From positions 372,001 through 436,000 of the forward strand of contig NZ_JAIUZR010000005.1 of assembly GCF_020171465.1 (NCBI RefSeq): a stretch of DNA of 64,000 nucleotides, given 5' to 3'. This DNA comes from Lutimonas saemankumensis. GTDB taxonomy: Bacteria; Bacteroidota; Bacteroidia; Flavobacteriales; Flavobacteriaceae. This document shows positions 1 to 8,915 of this stretch, piece after piece. Position numbers and translations under genes: made by a program. Every line of letters starts with the position of its first letter. Position 1 is the first letter of the stretch. The notes beneath the pieces were generated by a model. The model was not told the DNA's origin. It did not search any database and saw only the letters and a list, made by a program, of their open reading frames with translations.

Positions 1-903
<903 letters not shown>

Positions 904-914
904 AATCACAAACT

Positions 915-1193
915 ATGTTTTTAGAAATAGTAACACCCGAAGCAAGTATCTTTCAAGGAGACGTTGATTCTGTCACTGTTCCTGGTGTTGTGGGAGAATT
1001 TCAAATCCTGAATAATCACGCTCCCATCGTATCTTTGCTTCAGGAAGGTAATGTTAGAATAAGTGGTAAACTAGAGATCGAAGAAGCTTATCAGGATAAA
1101 TTTTCAAAAGGAGATAACGATTCCAGAGTATTGAAGATCAACAGTGGTACCATTGAAATGAATGACAATAAGATCATCATTCTTGTTGATTAA
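915..1193 (+). CDS. atpC: F-type ATP synthase epsilon subunit, short form
   Basis: The 92-residue product matches the N-terminal beta-sandwich domain of the epsilon subunit of F1, the rotor-stalk subunit joining gamma to the c-ring. Markers are the opening MFLEIVTPEASIFQGDVDSV, the VPGVVGEFQILNNHAP motif and the late IEMNDNKIIILVD strand. The usual subunit is 130-140 residues; here the C-terminal helical hairpin that inhibits ATP hydrolysis in other bacteria is absent, because the stop directly follows the beta domain. Short epsilon subunits are known in this phylum, so this is lineage-typical rather than a truncation. It is co-transcribed with atpD and closed by the hairpin at 1215. Confidence 0.95.
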   Translation: MFLEIVTPEASIFQGDVDSVTVPGVVGEFQILNNHAPIVSLLQEGNVRISGKLEIEEAYQDKFSKGDNDSRVLKINSGTIEMNDNKIIILVD

Positions 1194-1214
1194 TTGATAT
1201 TCAAAAAAGAACAG

Positions 1215-1246
1215 AATCCTCGCATTTTTTGCGGGGATTTTTTTTT
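1215..1246 (+). terminator. Rho-independent terminator after atpC
   Basis: Ten-base-pair stem AATCCTCGCA / TGCGGGGATT (one G-T wobble) with a five-T loop, followed by a run of T. It ends the atpDC transcript. The convergent gene ends at 1255, so it may also serve the opposite strand. Confidence 0.88.
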
Positions 1247-1254
1247 GATTTTGA

Positions 1255-2877
1255 TTACAGATACAGATTCATACCAAAGGTCAGTCCGTTAGATTTGGGA
1301 ACAAATCTACAAACTCCTCCGATACAGATCAGTCCACCCCTTTGCCTTCCATAGTTGAGTGACAACCTGGTTTTCCCTTTTCTATAAGTGGCTCCGGCGT
1401 TGTAATAATGAATTCGCTCTGTCTCAAGCTCGTTTCCATAATTGTAGAGGTCATTAACATAAAGGGAAAACTTTCGTAAAAAAGTGAACTCGATTAAACC
1501 ACCGGCCCAGTTTTTTCCATCATCTTGGGTCCAAAGATGTTCGGCCTGAATTCGTAATTCATTTTTTGCGCCAATGGTGAGGTACGAGTCAAGGGCCAGA
1601 ATATTGGTATTTACCTTACCTCCGTTGCCTTCTAATGCTGTCTTATTATAATATTGATTGATCCAAAGGAATCTTGTTTTCCAGTTGGTGGACCATTGAT
1701 TTTTGATCTCAAAATTCAGATCTGAATAGTATTGCTCTCCATAAGCAAGAAACTCACTTGAATACGTTCTGTTTTCAAGATCATAAGTTGCTTTGAGTCC
1801 AAACCATGAAGAATAATTGACAGCTAAAACGGTTTGATATTTTGTTAAGAAACTATTCTTCTTTGAAAACCTGTAAAAGGCATCTATTTGTTGGCCAATT
1901 TCCCCTGATTTTCCTCCGGATAAAAAAGAAATCTGTGGCTGAGCCTGATATACGTAAATATTTGAAAGGCCCACGTTATGTTGTTTTGTAAGTGCAGGTA
2001 TATAGTTGACAATTAGTTCATTATAAATATTTCCATAAGCCTCTCTGTCCGTGTAAAAGGCCATATTTTCCAGCCTGCGAAAGGTGCCGTCAATTCCAAA
2101 TCCTGATTTAAAATAACCAAAATTCAAAGACAACGCATTGCCCGTGAATAATCTGCTGTCAAAAACGTTACCAAATTCGACCAGGGCATCATTCCCTTTA
2201 TAAATATATTCCAAATGAGAATAAAAGCTGCCGGAGGTATAAATTCCCTTGAGTGAGTAAAGATTCGTAAACTCTGAGAAATCGGGGTTCTCTGATTCGA
2301 ATTCCTGATACCTGCTAACGATACCAAAATCAAGGTCTATTTTTTTACTAAGATTCAAAAAGGCATTCAATCCCATCAGGCTTCCATCAGAAAGGTCAAA
2401 TCCGTTTTTCTGTTTTCCCGCAAAACCAGTTAAACGGATCGTTTTAAATTGATAGGCAATATGGGCTCCAAACAGAGCGTTGTTAAGCCCTAGTTGCCTG
2501 TCTTCCCAGGACCTGAAACTGAGGCCCTCACTGAACTGATCGAAGATATAACCGGCCTCAATACTGAATTTTTCTTTTTTATATGCAAGTGAAAACAGCG
2601 ACAAACCAATTTTTTCATTAAAGACCGGAGAATAGCCGAGTAGTGCTTCCTCAATATAGGATTCAAGCTGAACATTAGCACTAAAATCATTTTTAAAATA
2701 ATTGAAACGCAAATAATTATTCGAGCGAAAATCTGAATCTCCCGGATTGATGATCTTGTCATCATCTGTATAATAGGTCAGGGTCGATTCCAGGCTGCCT
2801 GAAAAATTCTCCATGAACTGTGACAAGGCTAACTGGGATCCAAAAAATAAAATGATAATAAAAAGAGGTGCCTTCAT
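1255..2877 (-). CDS. Outer-membrane beta-barrel protein, DUF6029-like
   Basis: A 540-residue secreted protein: signal peptide MKAPLFIIILFFGSQLALSQ, then alternating aromatic/polar strands typical of an outer-membrane barrel through to a terminal FGMNLYL. The early part (ESTLTYYTDDDKI, SNNYLRFNYFKNDFSANVQLESY) and overall length resemble the DUF6029 family of Bacteroidota, a family without known function; I assign that from memory of the family pattern. It starts 5 bases after the stop of the TlpA-like thioredoxin, so the two are translated from one transcript together with the DUF3179 lipoprotein. A plausible reading is an envelope protein serviced by the thioredoxin, but no function is shown. 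Barrel call is firm, family call moderate. Confidence 0.68.
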   Translation of the reverse strand: MKAPLFIIILFFGSQLALSQFMENFSGSLESTLTYYTDDDKIINPGDSDFRSNNYLRFNYFKNDFSANVQLESYIEEALLGYSPVFNEKIGLSLFSLAYKKEKFSIEAGYIFDQFSEGLSFRSWEDRQLGLNNALFGAHIAYQFKTIRLTGFAGKQKNGFDLSDGSLMGLNAFLNLSKKIDLDFGIVSRYQEFESENPDFSEFTNLYSLKGIYTSGSFYSHLEYIYKGNDALVEFGNVFDSRLFTGNALSLNFGYFKSGFGIDGTFRRLENMAFYTDREAYGNIYNELIVNYIPALTKQHNVGLSNIYVYQAQPQISFLSGGKSGEIGQQIDAFYRFSKKNSFLTKYQTVLAVNYSSWFGLKATYDLENRTYSSEFLAYGEQYYSDLNFEIKNQWSTNWKTRFLWINQYYNKTALEGNGGKVNTNILALDSYLTIGAKNELRIQAEHLWTQDDGKNWAGGLIEFTFLRKFSLYVNDLYNYGNELETERIHYYNAGATYRKGKTRLSLNYGRQRGGLICIGGVCRFVPKSNGLTFGMNLYL

Positions 2878-2882
2878 TAGTA

Positions 2883-3374
2883 TTATTGCTTTTGAATACT
2901 CCTTATCTCCTCATAAAGAACCCGTTCATCTCCGTTAATATAGCCCGTATGCTCGTAAACAATTTTATTCCTGAAAACGATAATCGTATGAGGGATATCT
3001 ATAATGTTAAAGGTTCTTTTCAGATCTTGGTTCTGATCCAAAAACACTTCAAATGACCATTCATTTCCTTTTAAAAGAGGTACAATTCTCGAGGTTGTGC
3101 GGGAATCATCAATTGATATTGCTGCCAGTTTAGAATTTAGCTCATTTTCAATAAGATCCAGATCTCTGTCCATGGCTGAAAGTTCCCTCAGACAAGGTTC
3201 ACACCAGGTAGCCCAGAAACTTAAGATAACAGGATGATCCTCACTTAATTTGTTTAAGTTCATGCGCTTTCCTTCAAGATCCGACAGGAAAACCGGTGGT
3301 AGTTTTTTCTGGGCATGAACTTCAGTGATAAGCACAGAAAAAAGCAAAGTACATATGGAAATGATCTTTAACAT
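2883..3374 (-). CDS. TlpA-family thiol-disulfide oxidoreductase, exported
   Basis: 163 residues with a signal peptide (about residues 1-21, ending VHAQ) and a thioredoxin-fold domain carrying the catalytic motif WATWCEPC near residues 55-62, followed by the cis-proline region DIPHTIIVF and a GYINGD turn. Such proteins reduce or exchange disulfides or act in cytochrome maturation in the periplasm; the actual substrate is unknown. It lies 15 bases after the DUF3179 lipoprotein gene and 5 bases before the barrel gene, so the three probably form one operon. The CEPC active site is complete, so it should be redox-active. Confidence 0.9.
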   Translation of the reverse strand: MLKIISICTLLFSVLITEVHAQKKLPPVFLSDLEGKRMNLNKLSEDHPVILSFWATWCEPCLRELSAMDRDLDLIENELNSKLAAISIDDSRTTSRIVPLLKGNEWSFEVFLDQNQDLKRTFNIIDIPHTIIVFRNKIVYEHTGYINGDERVLYEEIRSIQKQ

Positions 3375-3389
3375 ATCAGATTCCCTGGA

Positions 3390-4433
3390 TTAATCCACAT
3401 ATGTAAAATCCTCATAAAATTTTTCAAAAGCCCAAAGCAAGGCAAAAAATCCAGTATGAGACTCAAGCTGGTCACCTTCTCTCGGCCCACTTACAGCCTG
3501 TCCAAATACATTCCAATAGTTACCATTACTGTCTTTCATAACAGTTGGAAACTCTCCCTGAACGGCCGAGAAGGTTGCATTGGAATCATTGATATAATTT
3601 GTAATGTAATGATCAGATTCATTTCCCACTACAAGCGTGTTTACATTTGCAATATTAGGATTGTACAAAACTGTACCATTCTGAAAATCATCATAGTGAT
3701 AACCAAAAATATTCGGTTCTTTTCCGGGTCTTCTTTCTATAACACCATATACCAGATCACCCTTGGGAATATCATTCTTGGCAAGATTTTGAGCTTGTGC
3801 ATTGTCATCAATACTTGTATTCGAAAAAACTACGGCATCCGGAAAGTTTTCTTTCACGGTTTTCCAAGGCATCTCAATAAAATTAAAAGTTTCATTGATC
3901 TCTCCTTTAAAAGGCCCTTTGATGCATTCAACCAAAATTTGAGACCAATAACTTTCAGTAGCTTCATCCCATAAGATCACATTATCATAAAGCAAATATC
4001 CCGAGGCACGTATCACAAAATTGTAAATTTTATAATCACGATTCAATACCAATGCGCTTTGAGTGATAGGGCAATAAGTCATCGAAAAGGAAACCCCTTG
4101 CATTTCATCATTCACGGATTCATATTTACTAAGGTATTTATGCGGATAGACTCTTATTTCATCACCCATGCTAATTACGGCAGTCAGCTCTTCATCAGCT
4201 ATAAAGTCAATATTCCTTACAGGGAAAAGAATCGGGTCCTTGGCCAGGGCAAAAGGCCTTCCCGTTCCGTCAATCAAAGGCAAAGGAAAGGTCCACCCCT
4301 CGTTATCGTCATTAGGTGTTCCAAATTCAGGTTGGTCCATAACCGGGTCCGAAGAACTATCGCTGCAGCTGAAAGCCACGAAACCCAGGAGTAATATCAG
4401 TAAGGCCTTCTTCATCTTGTTAGAGTTTTCCAT
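3390..4433 (-). CDS. DUF3179-domain lipoprotein
   Basis: A 347-residue predicted lipoprotein: hydrophobic leader and lipobox AFSC with Cys23, followed by a Ser/Asp-rich linker and a DUF3179 domain. Family hallmarks are MTYCPITQSALVLNRD, where a CP-x-x-x-SA motif is typical, the SGYLLYDNVILWDEATES segment with the following WSQ, and the GREGDQL stretch near the end. DUF3179 has no established activity. The start could also be the ATG at 4415 (MKKALL), which gives a shorter, more standard signal peptide. It heads an apparent operon with TlpA and the barrel protein. The conserved Cys next to a TlpA gene is suggestive of a redox link, which is inference. Confidence 0.85.
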   Translation of the reverse strand: MENSNKMKKALLILLLGFVAFSCSDSSSDPVMDQPEFGTPNDDNEGWTFPLPLIDGTGRPFALAKDPILFPVRNIDFIADEELTAVISMGDEIRVYPHKYLSKYESVNDEMQGVSFSMTYCPITQSALVLNRDYKIYNFVIRASGYLLYDNVILWDEATESYWSQILVECIKGPFKGEINETFNFIEMPWKTVKENFPDAVVFSNTSIDDNAQAQNLAKNDIPKGDLVYGVIERRPGKEPNIFGYHYDDFQNGTVLYNPNIANVNTLVVGNESDHYITNYINDSNATFSAVQGEFPTVMKDSNGNYWNVFGQAVSGPREGDQLESHTGFFALLWAFEKFYEDFTYVD

Positions 4434-4491
4434 ATAGACGAAGCGTGTAAAGATTACTTACAAACTACTTTTCAATCCTTGGAAACTTCTG

Positions 4492-5826
4492 CTAAAACTG
4501 ACCGGTAAGCCATTTGTAAATATCGTTTCCGTTTGCAAAAAGCAAGAGAGAGATTAGAATGATAAATCCAGTGATTTGGGCATATTCCAAGAATTTATCA
4601 CTTGGTTTTCTGCCACTTATGATCTCGTATAAGGTAAAGACAACATGACCGCCATCAAGTGCAGGTATAGGTAATAAATTCATGAAACCCAGCATAATTG
4701 ATAATAACGCGGTAATGCTCCAGAAAGATTGCCAGTCCCATTTTGAAGGAAAGATACTTCCAATGGTTATGAACCCACCAAGCTGGGTGGCACCTTTTTT
4801 AGTAAATACATATTTAAATTGTCCCATGTAGTCTTTAAGTGTCCAGTAAGCCTTAGAAAAACCAGGAACAATACTTTCACCAAAACTATATTCCTTGTGC
4901 GTCACAGAAAGGACATCTTCCGTGTACACCTGAGGATAAACTCCCAGTTTCTGGTCTTCTCCAGGGGTGATCATAAAAGAAATTTCTGATCCATCTCTTT
5001 CAACGGTCACCTTAATTTCTGTATTTTCAGGATTATTTCTGACAACGTTCGTAAACTCATCCCAGTAGACCATGGGCGTATCATTAAGAGATCTTATGAT
5101 GTCATTCTTCTGCAGGCCACCCTCAGAAGCAGGTGAACCGGGTATTACACTATCGAGTACGGCATAAATTCTGGGTTGAAACGCATCCCTGTTCCCTGTT
5201 TTCCACATTTGTAAGCCCACATCTTCGGGCAGATCGATCACCTCATTATTGCCATCCGCATGTTCCACCTCAATATTTTGTACATCTCTTAAAAACAGAA
5301 ATTTGTTGATATCAAGAACATTTTCAGGTACCTCACCATTGACTTTTAGAATTTTGTCTCCGTCTTTAAATCCATATTCTTTAAACAGGTCAGATACATA
5401 AAAACCAGTTTTTACATCTTCAGGAGCCACAACATCATTACCCCAGGCATTCAACATCATGATGTAAATGAAAATACCAAGAATGAAGTTAACCGTGACC
5501 CCACCCAACATGATGATCAATCTCTGCCAGGCAGGTTTGGTTCTGAACTCCCATGGTTTTGGAGGTTGGGCCATCTGCTCCTTATCCATACTTTCATCGA
5601 TCATTCCAGAGATTTTCACATAACCTCCTAAAGGGATCCACCCTATTCCATAAACAGTTTCTCCAATTTTCTTCTTGAATAAAGAAAATTTGTAATCAAA
5701 GAAGAGATAAAATTTCTCAACTCTTGTTTTAAATAATTTAGCAGGAATAAAGTGGCCCAATTCATGAAGAATGATGAGCAAAGACAAGCTTAATAAGAAC
5801 TGAGCAATTTTTATATAGGTTTCCAT
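4492..5826 (-). CDS. rseP: Site-2 zinc metalloprotease RseP
   Basis: 444 residues; an inner-membrane intramembrane protease that cuts anti-sigma factors and cleaves remnant signal peptides in envelope stress control. The zinc motif HELGH is in the first membrane segment (LIILHELGHFIPAKLF), and the second catalytic motif NLLPIPALDGGH is in a C-terminal segment. Two central PDZ-like regions are visible (GFYVSDLFKEYGFKDGDKIL and VIPGSPASEGGLQKNDIIRSLN). The ATG at 5826 is chosen over a TTG one codon upstream. A TACATTTG -7 box lies at 5861-5854 on this strand, about 27 bases ahead of the start, so it probably has its own promoter. Confidence 0.96.
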   Translation of the reverse strand: METYIKIAQFLLSLSLLIILHELGHFIPAKLFKTRVEKFYLFFDYKFSLFKKKIGETVYGIGWIPLGGYVKISGMIDESMDKEQMAQPPKPWEFRTKPAWQRLIIMLGGVTVNFILGIFIYIMMLNAWGNDVVAPEDVKTGFYVSDLFKEYGFKDGDKILKVNGEVPENVLDINKFLFLRDVQNIEVEHADGNNEVIDLPEDVGLQMWKTGNRDAFQPRIYAVLDSVIPGSPASEGGLQKNDIIRSLNDTPMVYWDEFTNVVRNNPENTEIKVTVERDGSEISFMITPGEDQKLGVYPQVYTEDVLSVTHKEYSFGESIVPGFSKAYWTLKDYMGQFKYVFTKKGATQLGGFITIGSIFPSKWDWQSFWSITALLSIMLGFMNLLPIPALDGGHVVFTLYEIISGRKPSDKFLEYAQITGFIILISLLLFANGNDIYKWLTGQF

Positions 5827-5853
5827 CAATGAATTTCAAAATTTTTTGGACGA

Positions 5854-5861
5854 CAAATGTA
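5854..5861 (-). promoter_or_regulatory. -7 promoter box for rseP
   Basis: TACATTTG on the minus strand matches the Bacteroidota consensus TAnnTTTG and sits 27 bases before the rseP ATG. No clear -33 TTG at the expected distance was seen. Confidence 0.55.
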
Positions 5862-5896
5862 CACTTTATGCACAATATTAAGAAATCAGAAAAATG

Positions 5897-5920
5897 AAAT
5901 AGTTGTTAAATTAACTATTT
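5897..5920 (-). terminator. Weak terminator hairpin overlapping the M1 peptidase stop
   Basis: Inverted repeat AAATAGTT / AACTATTT, 8 bp with an 8-base loop, spans the stop codon of the upstream peptidase gene and is followed by a T-rich stretch on the minus strand. It is AT-only and therefore weak. Confidence 0.4.
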
Positions 5921-7843
5921 TTTCAGAATTGTTTTCCGCATTGTACCCTGATCGGTCTCAATAACCACTAAATGAACTCCGAATTCAAGACCTTGCATAC
6001 TAATTCGGGATGATGGATCTTCCTCTTCCATCATTTTCTCCCCCAGCACATTATATATCGTTAATTTCTCTATTTGAACGATTCCATTTGTTCCAATATT
6101 TAAGAGATCCGCCACAGGATTAGGATAGATGGAAATCATATTTTGAAGACTCTCATCATCCAGGCCCAAAACGGCATTGTTATTTTTTGATATCAAATGA
6201 TAATCCGGATCAATCTCAACCGATATAGCCCTGAAATCAAGCTGAGCGCTAAACATCTGGTCATTTTCCGATACCTCGAGCCTGAGTTTCTCAGTTTCCC
6301 CAAAAGGCCCGGTAACCGTAACCGGCACAGGCATTTCAAAAAAAGAAACGGAAGGGTGCGATTGCTCCTGGCGAATTCTTATATTCAGGATCAGGTCTGA
6401 TTCCTTTTGACTCCAGATTGCTTCATAGGTAGGATAGCCTTCACCATAATACCAGTCTTTAAAAAATTCTTCAAGTTCCTTGCCGCTTGATGCTTCCAGA
6501 TGCCTCTGAAGATCTGAGGTCACAGCATAGGAAAAGGCAAGATCAGGGTCTTTGAGATAATTTTTAATTCCGCTGAAAAATGCATCATCTCCCAATTTGT
6601 AGCGGAGCATATGTAAAATCATTGCTCCCTTTCGATAAGAGAGCCTGCCGTTGAATATTCTGTTTACCGAGGTGGTGTCATTAACAAAGGTGGATCCTGC
6701 GGTGCTCTGTGTTACCTGATCCACAACGAACCGTCTCCATTGTTTGAAGGTGCCTTCCCCGTCAAAGTTTTCATAAACCAGTCCGTCAAGGTAGGTGGCA
6801 AATCCTTCATTTAACCAGATATCCTGCCAGCTTCCGCAAGTGATCTTATTTCCAAACCACTGGTGAGCCAGTTCATGCGCGATCAGGCCTCTGCTCCAGG
6901 AGCCCATAAAGCTCATGGTGGTGTGTTCCATTCCTCCTCCCCATCCAAATTGGGCGTGCCCGTATTTTTCATCAGCAAAAGGGTACATTTCAAAAAGCGC
7001 GTTGAACAGGATCATAATATCAGTCGTCACCGCTGTTCTGGTCCTTGTTGCTGAAAGATCTTCGGGATAAACATAATTGACGATATCAAAATCAAGGCTT
7101 TTGGGATTATCCTTATATACACTGTAATTGGTGACGGCAATAGCAATAAGATAAGCCGGAATAGGATGCTTATGTCGCCAGTGAGTTATTGTCGTGCCAA
7201 AAATCCAGGGTTTTTCAGACATGAGTAAACCGTTTGATGCCGCCTTATACTGAGAAGGGTGCTGTATAAAGATGTCAACAGAGTCTATTTTGTCTATAAG
7301 GTCCTGTTTACACGGCCACCATCCTTTGGCTCCATAGGGTTCAGATAAGGTCCACAAGACGGGAACATTGGACCCATGGGTGCTTATTTCAAAGGAACCG
7401 AAACCTGAACTTACAGGATTGCCTGAATATTGAATTGAAAGGGAGTCTAGTTTTTTTGCACGAAGTGTTGCAGGAAACTTTACGATAAGTTCATCATTGT
7501 TGTTTTGACTGAATATAAGATCTTCTCCTCTTTGCTTAACAGCTGAAACCTTCATATTGTCTGCAAGATCAAATACAATTTCTTCCATGTCAGCATTAGC
7601 CGTAAAATGCGTTGTAACTTCTCCTGAAATTTGTGCAACGGCAGGATCCACATTCCAATAGAGCCTGTGGTAATTAATATCGTAATTAACCGTTTTGGGA
7701 TTCGCCTTAAAAGCGATTTTTTGGGTTGCATTCTTCATCTCATGCTTTGATATTTCATTTAAATAATCAAAACTTGGAAGATCTTGCTGACCATATCCCA
7801 AAACAGAAAATAATAGAAGTACAAAGCGTAGAAAATACTTCAT
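5915..7843 (-). CDS. Secreted M1-family aminopeptidase with T9SS sorting domain
   Basis: 642 residues from the ATG at 7843; an in-frame upstream extension would overlap the divergent gene and precede the promoter, so I reject it. After a signal peptide (ending LGYGQQ) comes an M1 N-terminal beta domain and the gluzincin site HELAHQWFGN (residues 323-327), with the downstream zinc ligand Glu346 in WLNEGFATY. The exopeptidase signature is GGMEH rather than the usual GAMEN. The last ~75 residues (ISIYPNPVADLLNI to the terminal KTILKK) are a type A T9SS sorting domain, so the enzyme is exported across the outer membrane by the type IX system. It likely removes N-terminal residues from extracellular peptides for nutrition. 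Confidence 0.93.
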   Translation of the reverse strand: MKYFLRFVLLLFSVLGYGQQDLPSFDYLNEISKHEMKNATQKIAFKANPKTVNYDINYHRLYWNVDPAVAQISGEVTTHFTANADMEEIVFDLADNMKVSAVKQRGEDLIFSQNNNDELIVKFPATLRAKKLDSLSIQYSGNPVSSGFGSFEISTHGSNVPVLWTLSEPYGAKGWWPCKQDLIDKIDSVDIFIQHPSQYKAASNGLLMSEKPWIFGTTITHWRHKHPIPAYLIAIAVTNYSVYKDNPKSLDFDIVNYVYPEDLSATRTRTAVTTDIMILFNALFEMYPFADEKYGHAQFGWGGGMEHTTMSFMGSWSRGLIAHELAHQWFGNKITCGSWQDIWLNEGFATYLDGLVYENFDGEGTFKQWRRFVVDQVTQSTAGSTFVNDTTSVNRIFNGRLSYRKGAMILHMLRYKLGDDAFFSGIKNYLKDPDLAFSYAVTSDLQRHLEASSGKELEEFFKDWYYGEGYPTYEAIWSQKESDLILNIRIRQEQSHPSVSFFEMPVPVTVTGPFGETEKLRLEVSENDQMFSAQLDFRAISVEIDPDYHLISKNNNAVLGLDDESLQNMISIYPNPVADLLNIGTNGIVQIEKLTIYNVLGEKMMEEEDPSSRISMQGLEFGVHLVVIETDQGTMRKTILKK

Positions 7844-7849
7844 ATAGAT

Positions 7850-7857
7850 TATTTTTG
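7850..7857 (+). promoter_or_regulatory. -7 promoter box for the SCO-family gene
   Basis: TATTTTTG matches TAnnTTTG and lies 41 bases before the ATG at 7899. It faces the opposite-strand box at 7892-7885, so the two promoters overlap. Confidence 0.6.
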
Positions 7858-7884
7858 TAACTGTTAGCAATTTTTCAGGAATCC

Positions 7885-7892
7885 CAAAGATA
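7885..7892 (-). promoter_or_regulatory. -7 promoter box for the M1 peptidase gene
   Basis: TATCTTTG on the minus strand, 41 bases before the ATG at 7843. The same spacing as for the divergent gene supports both calls. Confidence 0.6.
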
Positions 7893-7898
7893 CAAATT

Positions 7899-8576
7899 AT
7901 GTATTTAATAGAATTTTTTAAAAAATCGAAATCAACCTTCATATTTCTATTTTTCTTTTCGATTGTATTTGTGCCGATTTTGTATTTTTTGGTGAAGCCA
8001 AAAACGGAGCTTCCAGTCTACAATCCTGTAGATGTGAATCCGAGGCTCGTGGCTGATGAAGTAAAACATATTCGTCGGGATCATCGCATTAGTGAATTTC
8101 ATCTGATTAATCAAAACGGAGATTCCATTACGATGGAGGATTTTGAGGATAAGATCTACATCGCCGATTTTTTCTTTACACGATGCCAGACGATCTGCCC
8201 CATTATGGCAATAAACATGACCGAGTTACAGAACCATTATAAAGATGATGCCGATTTAAAATTTCTTTCTCATTCTGTAACCCCTGTGATTGACAGCGTA
8301 CCTGTACTTAAGGCTTATGCAAAAAAGAATCGTGCCATAGATGGAAAATGGGAGATAACAACGGGTGATAAGGCTCATATTTATGAATTGGCAAGAAAAT
8401 CCTATTTTGCTGTTTTGGATGAAGGAGATGGAGGAGATCAGGATTTTATTCATACTGAGCAGTTCGTTCTGGTGGATAAAAAAAAGCAGATCAGAGGGTT
8501 CTATGATGGTACCGACTCACGTGAAATTGAAAGGATCATAAAAGATATTGAGATTTTGAAGTCCGAGGAAAATTAG
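7899..8576 (+). CDS. SCO1/SenC-family copper/redox protein
   Basis: 225 residues with one N-terminal membrane anchor (about residues 14-33) and a thioredoxin-like periplasmic domain. The copper/redox motif is CQTICP in FFTRCQTICPIM, i.e. CxxxC, and the partner histidine is in DFIHTEQFVLVD, as in SCO proteins that deliver copper to cytochrome c oxidase CuA. The C-terminal GFYDGTD segment also fits the family. It stands alone between divergent M1 peptidase and the feo genes; no oxidase genes are in this window. It is transcribed from the box at 7850. Role in oxidase assembly is by family, not shown here. Confidence 0.92.
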   Translation: MYLIEFFKKSKSTFIFLFFFSIVFVPILYFLVKPKTELPVYNPVDVNPRLVADEVKHIRRDHRISEFHLINQNGDSITMEDFEDKIYIADFFFTRCQTICPIMAINMTELQNHYKDDADLKFLSHSVTPVIDSVPVLKAYAKKNRAIDGKWEITTGDKAHIYELARKSYFAVLDEGDGGDQDFIHTEQFVLVDKKKQIRGFYDGTDSREIERIIKDIEILKSEEN

Positions 8577-8612
8577 GTCTTTTCCCATGTGATACTTTAA
8601 TTTGAGGTTTGG

Positions 8613-8624
8613 TGATAATTATCA
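8613..8624. promoter_or_regulatory. 12-bp palindrome upstream of feoAB (candidate iron-regulator site)
   Basis: Perfect palindrome TGATAATTATCA, 61 bases before the feoA start. It resembles half of a classical Fur box (GATAATGATAATCATTATC) and stands just upstream of the likely feo promoter (TAATTTCG at 8647-8654). The assignment to Fur or another iron regulator is inference. Confidence 0.45.
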
Positions 8625-8684
8625 GTTTTAAACGAAATTTTTTGCGTAATTTCGCATTGTATTTATAATTAATCTAAATAAAAA

Positions 8685-8912
8685 TTGAATACAAGTATTG
8701 CAAACTTAAAGGTTGGTGAAAAGGGAATGATACAGGAAATATCTTTAGAGAAAATTCCCTTGTCCCTGCTGGAGATGGGATGTATGCCGGGAGAAAGTGT
8801 GGAGCTGATCCAACGTGCACCTCTTAAAGATCCGCTGTACATCCGTGTTAATGGAAGCCACCTCGCAATACGAACAGAAACCGCCGCTCAAATTCTGATC
8901 ACCAAAGAATAA
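8685..8912 (+). CDS. feoA: Ferrous iron transport protein A
   Basis: 75 residues forming a small SH3-like FeoA domain: LKVGEKGMIQEI, then LLEMGCMPGESVELIQRAPLKDP and a final ITKE. FeoA is a cytosolic partner that supports Fe(II) uptake by FeoB. The start is a TTG at 8685: a stop codon lies two codons upstream, and the first in-frame ATG falls inside the domain. feoB follows after 3 bases. Expression is probably iron-responsive, judging from the palindrome at 8613-8624. Confidence 0.92.
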   Translation: MNTSIANLKVGEKGMIQEISLEKIPLSLLEMGCMPGESVELIQRAPLKDPLYIRVNGSHLAIRTETAAQILITKE

Positions 8913-8915
8913 TTC

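Noticed and set aside
3456-4437. Long open frames on the plus strand opposite the DUF3179 gene
   Set aside because: They are shadows of the real minus-strand gene; no signal peptide, promoter or family pattern.
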